Position numbers and translations under genes: made by a program
Origin: an uncultured Methylophilus sp.
Lineage (GTDB): Bacteria; Pseudomonadota; Gammaproteobacteria; Burkholderiales; Methylophilaceae
NCBI GenBank assembly: GCA_936943315.1
Contig: CAKZJM010000293.1
Location: 1 to 11,937 of the forward strand
Length of the DNA stretch: 11,937 nucleotides
Direction: 5' to 3'
Shown here: piece after piece, positions 7,291-11,937 of the stretch
Layout of the letters: every line of letters starts with the position of its first letter
Numbering within the stretch: position 1 is the stretch's first letter
Notes under the pieces: model-generated
Seen by the model: only the letters and a program-made list of their open reading frames with translations
The model's database searches: none
What the model was told of the DNA's origin: nothing

Positions 7291-7306
7291 TGTGATCAAC
7301 ATCACT
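7291..7306. promoter_or_regulatory. CRP/FNR-family-like binding site in the divergent intergenic region
   Basis: TGTGATCAACATCACT fits the CRP consensus TGTGA-N6-TCACA at nine of ten core positions, and its GTGAT-N4-ATCAC core also shares FNR spacing. The centre lies about 62 bp before the nitroreductase ATG, so it could control that gene. Which family member would bind cannot be told. Confidence 0.45.
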
Positions 7307-7421
7307 CCGGATATTCGGCTAGCTTATTGAATGCCTAAAATATGTGCATTGGTCAGCAACACGAAGTCTTGATTTAAGTGCGATTGAGACCTCTACACAC
7401 CCATTCTTATTAGTTTGTCGA

Positions 7422-7446
7422 TTCTACTAACTAAAAAATAGTAGAA
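7422..7446. promoter_or_regulatory. Inverted repeat upstream of the old yellow enzyme gene
   Basis: TTCTACTA (7422-7429) and TAGTAGAA (7439-7446) are perfect 8-bp arms separated by nine AT-rich bases. It lies 68-93 bp before the ATG and just upstream of the larger palindrome. It may be a second operator or a supercoil-sensitive element; there is no T tract, so it is not a terminator. Confidence 0.4.
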
Positions 7447-7454
7447 ATTAAGTA

Positions 7455-7486
7455 TTCACATTTAAACATTTAAATGTAACAATGTG
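7455..7486 (+). promoter_or_regulatory. Probable promoter and nested 30-bp operator of the old yellow enzyme gene
   Basis: A perfect 12-bp palindrome, ACATTTAAATGT (7466-7477), lies inside an outer inverted repeat CACATT (7457-7462) / AATGTG (7481-7486). Both share the same centre at 7471.5, so 24 of 30 bases are symmetric. A possible promoter, TTCACA (7455-7460), 17 bp, AACAAT (7478-7483), is covered entirely by it. A dimeric repressor bound here would hide both boxes. The ArsR-type regulator encoded two genes downstream is the natural candidate. Confidence 0.55.
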
Positions 7487-7514
7487 TTGTATCTATTTTT
7501 AATTGGAGATATAG

Positions 7515-8648
7515 ATGAACACAAATTCACTTTTTGAACCAATATTTCTTGGTGATCTAAAGCTTACTAACCGAATTACACTTCCTCCACTTACACGCTG
7601 CCGCAGCTCGCAACCAGGGAACATTCCGAATGATCTGATGGCCTCTTATTACAGTCAGCGCGTATCTGCGGGCTTTATGATTACTGAAGGAACACAAATC
7701 GAACCACGGGGACAAGGATATGCGTGGACACCAGGAATACATAGCCAAGCTCAAATAGAGGGATGGAAGAAAGTCACTAAAGCAGTGCATGCTAACAATG
7801 GCATCATTTTTTGCCAGTTATGGCACGTAGGCAGAGTCTCCCATAAAAACCTTCAGCCGGATCAAGGAGCGCCAGTTGCTCCTTCAGCGATTCGAGCGAC
7901 GGCAGTGAAAGTATTCATTGAAACAGCACCTGAACAAGGAATGCTGATAGAGCCTAGTATGCCTAGAGAACTGTCTACAAGTGAGGTGAAAGAGCTAGTA
8001 GAGCTGTACCGACAAGCAGCTAAAAATGCAAAGGAAGCGGGCTTTGACGGTGTAGAGTTGCATAGCGCAAACGGGTATTTAATTAACCAATTTATTTCCG
8101 AGCATACCAATCATCGTACGGATGAGTATGGTGGTTCATTAGTTAACCGATTGCGCTTTCTCAAAGAAGTTACAGAAGCCGTCATCAGCGTTTTTGGCAA
8201 GGAACGAGTCGGGGTTAGGTTCGCGCCTTTATTTGAAACTACTCAAGAAGAACGTGTGTATTTAGGGCTAGTCGAAAGCAACCCGCATGAAACATATATT
8301 ACAGCCGCAAACATGCTCAATAAACTTGGAATCGCTTATGTATCGATTGCAGAAGCTGATTGGGATAATAGTCCTGATCTACCGGAAAGTTTCAGACAAG
8401 ATTTACGTGATACCTTTAAAGGCGTAATCATTTATGCTGGAAGATATACTCTTGAGAAAGCGTTGAATGTGCATGCTAAAGGTTATGGAGATCTATATGC
8501 ATTTGGCCGCCCCTTTATTGCAAACCCGGATCTACCAAATCGACTAAAGTATGGCTTACCATTGAATACTGTAGAAAATTCCACACTTTACGGTGGCGGT
8601 GAAACAGGCTACACAGACTACCCAATGTATAATGAAGCTATGGCGTGA
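7515..8648 (+). CDS. nemA: Old yellow enzyme family alkene reductase (NemA-like)
   Basis: A 377-residue FMN-dependent TIM-barrel ene-reductase. LPPLTRCRS (23-31) holds the flavin-tuning Thr27, and WHVGRVSH (103-110) follows. The catalytic block ELHSANGYLINQF (181-193) contains His183 and Asn186 for carbonyl binding and Tyr188 as proton donor. RTDEYGGSLVNRLRF and GRPFIANPDLPNRL complete the family signature. These enzymes use NAD(P)H to reduce activated C=C bonds and also nitrate esters, nitroaromatics and N-ethylmaleimide. The ribosome site TGGAGA precedes ATG 7515. In E. coli nemA is controlled by NemR; here it is instead linked to an ArsR-type gene 33 bp downstream and has its own palindromic operator. 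The symbol is given by similarity; orthology to E. coli nemA is not proven. Confidence 0.9.
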   Translation: MNTNSLFEPIFLGDLKLTNRITLPPLTRCRSSQPGNIPNDLMASYYSQRVSAGFMITEGTQIEPRGQGYAWTPGIHSQAQIEGWKKVTKAVHANNGIIFCQLWHVGRVSHKNLQPDQGAPVAPSAIRATAVKVFIETAPEQGMLIEPSMPRELSTSEVKELVELYRQAAKNAKEAGFDGVELHSANGYLINQFISEHTNHRTDEYGGSLVNRLRFLKEVTEAVISVFGKERVGVRFAPLFETTQEERVYLGLVESNPHETYITAANMLNKLGIAYVSIAEADWDNSPDLPESFRQDLRDTFKGVIIYAGRYTLEKALNVHAKGYGDLYAFGRPFIANPDLPNRLKYGLPLNTVENSTLYGGGETGYTDYPMYNEAMA

Positions 8649-8649
8649 T

Positions 8650-8666
8650 TGATGGAGGCCCCATCA
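8650..8666 (+). other. Small hairpin between the old yellow enzyme and ArsR genes
   Basis: TGATGG (8650-8655) and CCATCA (8661-8666) can pair around a 5-nt loop, within the 33-bp gap. No T tract follows, so termination is unlikely. It may influence translation of the regulator within a shared transcript. Confidence 0.3.
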
Positions 8667-8681
8667 TTTATTCGAGAGTAG

Positions 8682-9008
8682 ATGGGACCTTCAATGGATC
8701 TAAATGAAGCATTAAAAATGTTGGCAAATCCCACCAGACGTTCTATTTTAAATTGGCTTGGGAACCCTAATGAAGCATTCAAAGGATACGAACATCTATT
8801 TCCATTTGAAGAGTATGGCGTTTGCGCCAGCCTGATTCAACATAAAACTGGCCTTTCACAACCTGCCACGTCCTTATGTCTAAAAGCGTTGCAAGATGCG
8901 GGCTTTTTAAAAGCTACCAAGGTCGGTAAATGGACCTATTACAAGCGTAATCAAGAAGTAGTTGAGAAGGTTTTAGAAGAACTGAAGTTTGTTTTCGGGG
9001 AAGTCTGA
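8682..9008 (+). CDS. ArsR-family winged-helix transcriptional regulator
   Basis: A 108-residue regulator with the ArsR opening LNEALKMLANPTRRSILNWL (8-26). It is followed by SLIQHKTGLSQPATSLCLKALQDAGFLKATKVGKWTYYKRN (50-90), which holds the recognition helix and beta wing. The typical metal-binding CxC motif of ArsR/SmtB is absent. The two cysteines are Cys48 just before helix 3 and Cys66 inside the recognition helix, so thiol modification by electrophiles is a plausible sensing mode but is inferred only. ATG 8682 has a weak GAGAG site; ATG 8694 (MDLNEAL) is an alternative that still keeps the whole domain. It is probably co-transcribed with the old yellow enzyme gene and represses the upstream palindrome. 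Confidence 0.82.
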   Translation: MGPSMDLNEALKMLANPTRRSILNWLGNPNEAFKGYEHLFPFEEYGVCASLIQHKTGLSQPATSLCLKALQDAGFLKATKVGKWTYYKRNQEVVEKVLEELKFVFGEV

Positions 9009-9020
9009 AGAGAAGACTTC
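9000..9020 (+). other. Hairpin at the end of the ArsR gene
   Basis: GAAGTCT (9000-9006) and AGACTTC (9014-9020) form a 7-bp stem with a 7-nt loop overlapping the stop codon. It is followed by TTCAAAAAAG rather than a T tract, so it is a poor intrinsic terminator. It marks the approximate junction between the cargo and the integrase remnant. Confidence 0.35.
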
Positions 9021-9031
9021 TTCAAAAAAGC

Positions 9032-9403
9032 TTGCTGTCTTTTGAGCGAATGAATCAGCGTTACTGGCATAAGGCTGTAGACAGGGCCGGAGTGAATGAT
9101 GAATTAAGAGCAGCAGGTTTATTGCAGCTTGATGAAAAATTTGTATTCCATGGACTCAGGCATACATTCGCAACTTGGCTTATGAGAATTGGTGTTTCAG
9201 CAGAGATAGTAGAGAAATTGGGTGGGTGGGCGTCCAACGGCAGTCGCACAGTTTTTACTTATGCGCATATCGCGGACGTTAGCCACTTATTGCCTTATTC
9301 AAGAAGAATGGACGATATTCTTGGAGGAGCAAATAAGGAAATTAGCACAGTTTTAGCACAAGACAATTGGTCTAATCTAGCCCAATTAGCACTAACCCCT
9401 TGA
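9032..9403 (+). pseudogene. C-terminal fragment of a tyrosine recombinase/integrase
   Basis: About 124 codons encode the end of a phage-type tyrosine integrase. Numbering from 9032, HGLRH holds the HxxR pair His40 and Arg43, GGW gives the aromatic at Trp66, and TYAH holds the nucleophile Tyr77. The N-terminal arm, the SAM-like core-binding domain and the first catalytic Arg are gone; a full protein would be near 330-400 residues. No convincing ribosome site precedes TTG 9032 or ATG 9050, and the frame simply runs back into the ArsR gene end. So this is a 5'-deleted pseudogene. Its 3' end lies against the right repeat copy, the usual place for an island integrase next to its attachment site. 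Confidence 0.85.
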
Positions 9404-9458
9404 TTTTTTATGGTGCGCCCGAGATGATGGAACTGGGCACTGGTTTTTCAAAATTCAA
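9401..9458 (+). repeat. Right copy of island-flanking direct repeat; tRNA-3'-end-like att remnant
   Basis: This partner of 183-239 starts at the integrase stop. It contains TGGTGCGCCCGAGATGATGG (9411-9430), the reverse complement of which ends ...CTCGGGCGCACCA. That resembles a tRNA acceptor stem plus CCA, the classical target of tyrosine integrases. The T-arm sequence expected next (GTTCGAATC) is replaced by GTTCCATCATC, and no matching 5' acceptor strand follows at tRNA distance, so this is not a working tRNA. The copy is degenerate relative to the left one. Confidence 0.5.
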
Positions 9459-9617
9459 TTGTACTGAGTTGATAAGCCTAGCAAGAAGTTACCTGTCCAA
9501 TAAAACGGGTAAAGTCCAAACCTTAGTTAATCAAAGAGTATCAGTAGGGTGCTCGAAACACTTATTTGATCTAGATCAATAAAAATTCAACATAGATATT
9601 TTCTTGGATTATTTCCC

Positions 9618-9644
9618 TAAGTATTCACTATTTTTGACCGATAA
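9618..9644 (+). promoter_or_regulatory. FliA (sigma-28)-type promoter upstream of cheW
   Basis: TAAG (9618-9621), 15 bp, ACCGATAA (9637-9644) fits the flagellar sigma-28 core TAAA-N15-GCCGATAA at three of four and seven of eight positions. It lies 67 bp before the cheW start, a suitable leader length, and drives a chemotaxis gene, the normal class of FliA target. Confidence 0.6.
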
Positions 9645-9660
9645 AAATAATAAGTGAATA
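9622..9660. repeat. Long inverted repeat overlapping the cheW promoter
   Basis: TATTCACT (9622-9629) pairs with AGTGAATA (9653-9660), and ATTTTT (9630-9635) with AAAAAT (9643-9648), leaving a 7-nt loop and a small bulge. It spans the sigma-28 spacer and -10 box. It could be an operator or a chance product of AT richness. Confidence 0.4.
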
Positions 9661-9710
9661 GATTAATTAAATTCTAATTGCTAAGGCAAATCTATTGTTG
9701 GAGTTGAAAC

Positions 9711-10196
9711 ATGCAGGTTAATCAACAAACAATCATCAATGAATCATCCTTGCTGCTAAATGAGTCCGGTGGAGAGTTTCTTCAATTTGTACTTGGAGGT
9801 GAGCATTACGCAATTCAAATTCTGATGGTTCAAGAAATCCGTGGCTATGACGCAGTTACGAAAATCCTTAACACCCCAGAGTCATTAAAAGGGGTTGTCA
9901 ATCTTCGAGGAAGAATCGTTCCCATCCTAGACTTAAGAATTCAGTTTGGCATCAATGACATTACATATGATGATCAAACAGTTGTCATCGTATTAAATTT
10001 ACATAACTCAGTTGCGGGTATCGTTGTGGATAGCGTCTCGGATGTAATTGAAATTAGCACTTCACAGATCAAACCACTTCCCACCTTAGCCACATCCATA
10101 CATACGTCATATCTAAGAGGTGTGGCCGCAATAGATCAACAAATGATTATGCTTGTTGATATTGAAAAGTTAATAGCATCTACAACACTGAGTTAG
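9711..10196 (+). CDS. cheW: CheW-like chemotaxis coupling protein
   Basis: A 161-residue CheW-domain protein. The domain starts at about residue 22 (EFLQFVLGGEHYAIQILMVQEIRGYDAVTKI). It includes the hallmark GVVNLRGRIVPILDLRIQFG (61-80), then VVIVLNLHNSVAGIVVDSVSDVIEI and a C-terminal MLVDIEKLI strand. CheW bridges methyl-accepting transducers to the kinase CheA in polar arrays. A short N-terminal extension of about 20 polar residues is present. The start is set by GGAG before ATG 9711, and the gene sits behind a FliA-type promoter. It precedes a transducer gene by 56 bp, probably its dedicated partner in one operon. Confidence 0.92.
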   Translation: MQVNQQTIINESSLLLNESGGEFLQFVLGGEHYAIQILMVQEIRGYDAVTKILNTPESLKGVVNLRGRIVPILDLRIQFGINDITYDDQTVVIVLNLHNSVAGIVVDSVSDVIEISTSQIKPLPTLATSIHTSYLRGVAAIDQQMIMLVDIEKLIASTTLS

Positions 10197-10224
10197 TGAG
10201 TCTTCTTTTATTGATGAAAAGCAA

Positions 10225-10240
10225 TCGATAGCGGTATCGA
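10225..10240 (+). other. Small inverted repeat between cheW and the transducer gene
   Basis: TCGATA (10225-10230) and TATCGA (10235-10240) pair around GCGG, 12 bp before the transducer start and next to its AGAGG ribosome site. No T tract follows, so it is more likely a translational or mRNA-stability element than a terminator. Confidence 0.3.
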
Positions 10241-10252
10241 AAGAGGTTAAAA

Positions 10253-11937
10253 ATGAAAATCAACATGCCAGTTACAAGCCAAGAAGTATTATTTGATGAA
10301 ACACAATTCATGCTAACAAAAACAGACTTAAAGGGAGTCATCACTTATGCTAACAAGGATTTTATTGAAATAAGTGGGTTCTCGGAAAGCGAGCTTATTG
10401 GAAGTAGTCACAATATTGTCCGCCATCCAGATATGCCTGTTGAGGCATTCAAAGACATGTGGGGTAGTTTAAAAGCTGGAAAACCATGGACGGGCCTAGT
10501 TAAAAATAGAACAAAAAATGGTGACTACTATTGGGTTGTAGCAAATGCCACTCCTATTCTTGAAAACGATCAAGTGACAGGTTATCTATCGGCAAGAAGA
10601 AAACCAACACCAGACCAGGTACTTGAAGCTTCAAAAGCCTATGCTTTGTTTAAAGAGGGTAATGCAAAAGGTTTAGCTATTGTTGATGGGAAAATCATTA
10701 GGACTGGCTTCTTTAATCAAATCCTTGGTAGTTACAAAAATCTAGGACTAAGCCAGCTTTTATGGGTGTTTCCAATAATGGTTTTTGGCATTACAGCCAT
10801 ACAGGCATGGTTGAGTTCGACGAATAGTACGCAATCTTCAGCTTTACCTGTGTATGCATTCTCTGCGATTGGGACTTTATTTGCTCTAATTATCTCTTTA
10901 ATAATTAAACAATCTATTAACAACCCATTAAAAAGAGCATTGCATGCGATTAATGAAATATCCCTTGGCAAATATAGTGGTCAGATAGATACCCTTTGCA
11001 ATTCTGAAACCCAGGAAGTTTTATTAGCGCTCAAAAGAATGCAAACGCTGATGAGCGTCAGCGAGAACGCTCTCAAAGAAACCGCGGTTGAAACCAAAGT
11101 TCAATCAGCTCTTTTTGAGAATCAACTTGCTGCAATAAATCGTTCCACTGGCGCAATTGAGTTCTCTATGGATGGCAAAGTTATTTTTGCTAATGACAAT
11201 TTCTTAAATATTATTGGATACAGCTTAGAGGAAGCAAAGAACAAATTTCATAGAGATTTTGTTGAACCTGAGTTTATTCAAAGTGGTGCATATGAGGCAT
11301 TTTGGCAGCGTTTGATTAATGGTGAATCTATTTCAGGTCAGTTCTTACGACTTGGAAAAAATGGTAAAAATATCTGGCTTGATGCCACTTACAACCCTAT
11401 TACGAATGCTAATGGAATCCCTTACAAAGTGGTTAAATACGCAACAGATGTTACGGAGCAGAAGTTAAAAAATGCTGATTACGAAGGACAGATTACAGCA
11501 ATCGGAAAGTCTCAGGGTGTAATTGAATTAGGATTGGATGGCACTATTATAAAAGTTAACCAAACCTACCTTAATATGTTGGGTTATTCTGAGAGTGAAT
11601 TATTAGGACAAAACGCTTCCAAAATCCTAGACAGTCAATACGCTCGAAGTGAACCCTACAAAGAATTATGGGCAAAACTTGTGCAAGGAGAGTCGGACAT
11701 AGGTCAATACAAAAGTATAGCCAAAGATGGGCGAGAGGTATGGATACAAGCATCTTACAACCCGATTCACGACCTTAAAGGACGTCCATTTAAAATCGTC
11801 AATTACACAATGGATATTACTGCATCAAAATTGGCGGCAGCTGATAATCAGGGACAAATTGCCGGCATCCATAAAACTCAAGTGGACTTCACCCGCTCTG
11901 CTAGACAAATCATAATGTCTAAAACAGAACGGAGTAA
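10253..11937 (+). CDS. Aer-like PAS-sensor chemotaxis transducer, partial and possibly interrupted
   Basis: Starting at ATG 10253 (AGAGG seven bases upstream) the frame is open to the window edge, 561 codons. PAS1 (about 20-117) closely resembles Aer, including NIVRHPDMP and DMW. Arg57, His58, Asp60 and Trp70 correspond to residues that support FAD binding in E. coli Aer, so a redox or energy-taxis input is likely. Two membrane helices follow (about 167-187 and 197-218), then a HAMP-like linker. PAS2 is at about 297-404 and PAS3 at about 420-524; they are related repeats with similar linkers (ADYEGQITAIGKSQ and ADNQGQIAGIHKTQ). After the second linker the expected next domain does not appear (see findings). 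The methyl-accepting signalling domain is not in view. Confidence 0.85.
   Translation, partial: MKINMPVTSQEVLFDETQFMLTKTDLKGVITYANKDFIEISGFSESELIGSSHNIVRHPDMPVEAFKDMWGSLKAGKPWTGLVKNRTKNGDYYWVVANATPILENDQVTGYLSARRKPTPDQVLEASKAYALFKEGNAKGLAIVDGKIIRTGFFNQILGSYKNLGLSQLLWVFPIMVFGITAIQAWLSSTNSTQSSALPVYAFSAIGTLFALIISLIIKQSINNPLKRALHAINEISLGKYSGQIDTLCNSETQEVLLALKRMQTLMSVSENALKETAVETKVQSALFENQLAAINRSTGAIEFSMDGKVIFANDNFLNIIGYSLEEAKNKFHRDFVEPEFIQSGAYEAFWQRLINGESISGQFLRLGKNGKNIWLDATYNPITNANGIPYKVVKYATDVTEQKLKNADYEGQITAIGKSQGVIELGLDGTIIKVNQTYLNMLGYSESELLGQNASKILDSQYARSEPYKELWAKLVQGESDIGQYKSIAKDGREVWIQASYNPIHDLKGRPFKIVNYTMDITASKLAAADNQGQIAGIHKTQVDFTRSARQIIMSKTERS
11882..11937 (+). mobile_element. Possible left end of an insertion element inside the transducer gene
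   Basis: Homology between the two PAS linkers stops after ...AAAACTCAA (11881). From about 11882 the sequence GTGGACTTCACCC has no counterpart. It contains an inverted repeat TAGACA (11901-11906) / TGTCTA (11915-11920) and ends in GGAGTAA at 11931-11937, a ribosome-site-like string such as would precede a transposase start. The TGG...CCC opening resembles IS3-family ends. No transposase is visible, so the call is tentative. Confidence 0.35.

Larger units (their letters stand above)
9459..9710. other. Non-coding region between the island edge and cheW
   Basis: Together with the repeat copy this makes about 307 bp without a gene. A 60-codon open frame from 9400 to 9582 begins in the tRNA-like repeat and has no family features, so it is not called. 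From 9583 on the DNA is very AT-rich and holds the FliA-type promoter and a long inverted repeat. GGAG eight bases before ATG 9711 is the cheW ribosome site. I see nothing else. Confidence 0.6.

Noticed and set aside
7315..7322. TCGGCTAG half-site match to NemR site 1 near the nitroreductase promoter
   Set aside because: Only one half matches and the other half is lost (about 10 of 17 bases), so chance cannot be excluded.
7449..7459. AAGTATTCAC shared between the old yellow enzyme and cheW upstream regions (7449 and 9619)
   Set aside because: A short AT-rich word without matching context; in the cheW region it is explained by the sigma-28 promoter and inverted repeat.
9411..9487. Possible intact tRNA on the minus strand
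   Set aside because: Only the acceptor 3' strand plus CCA looks right. The T arm does not pair and no complementary 5' acceptor strand is found at tRNA distance.
9400..9582. 60-codon open frame beginning MIFYGAPEMMELG
   Set aside because: It starts inside the tRNA-3'-end-like repeat, where such antisense frames are a known annotation artefact. It has no ribosome site and no recognisable domain.
10732..10971. Minus-strand open frame within the transducer gene
   Set aside because: A shadow of the transducer membrane-helix region, with no independent coding signal.
1..11937. CRISPR array, rRNA genes, toxin-antitoxin pairs
   Set aside because: No regularly spaced repeats, rRNA-like sequence or paired small toxin/antitoxin frames were seen on either strand.

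Overview
The window looks like an accessory region of a proteobacterial chromosome, probably beta- or gammaproteobacterial. The basis is the set of close relatives I recognise from memory: YqhD, NemR, old yellow enzyme, Aer-type PAS, CheW and EptA families. Genus cannot be fixed from the sequence alone; a Methylophilaceae-like host is only a guess. Coding is dense. The minus-strand block at about 0.8-5.6 kb is visibly richer in G+C than the flavoenzyme pair at 6.4-8.6 kb and the chemotaxis genes at the right end, so the window looks like a mosaic.

Layout. (1) 1-254: decayed sequence with an integrase-tail-like stretch and a 57-bp repeat copy. (2) 255-785: the 3' third of a lipid A phosphoethanolamine transferase gene (eptA-like), cut off at its 5' side. 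(3) 799-5558, minus strand, in transcription order: YqhD-type aldehyde reductase, small ABM-fold monooxygenase, luciferase-type flavin oxidoreductase, and two zinc-free-type MDR reductases. (4) 5624-6229, minus strand: a NemR-like TetR repressor. Matching 17-bp operator-like sites lie upstream of both it and the yqhD-like gene. (5) 6394-7236 (minus) and 7515-8648 (plus): a divergent nitroreductase / old yellow enzyme pair, followed by an ArsR-type regulator at 8682-9008. The shared intergenic region carries a CRP-like site and a 30-bp imperfect palindrome. (6) 9032-9458: the C-terminal fragment of a tyrosine integrase, then the second repeat copy, which resembles a degenerate tRNA 3' end. (7) 9711 to the right edge: cheW behind a FliA-type promoter, then an Aer-like multi-PAS transducer gene. 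Its reading appears to break near 11882, perhaps at a mobile element.

How the genes may work together. NemR in E. coli senses electrophiles and reactive chlorine through a reactive cysteine. Here a NemR relative with that Cys and its partner Lys sits beside genes that reduce aldehydes (YqhD), quinones and enones (MDR proteins, old yellow enzyme) and nitro compounds or quinones (nitroreductase), plus ABM and luciferase-type enzymes. I infer a reactive-electrophile defence cluster with two control circuits: NemR for the left arm, probably ArsR for the right arm. The flanking repeats and integrase remnants suggest it was moved as a genomic island at an integration site that has since decayed. 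No CRISPR array, rRNA or intact tRNA was seen.
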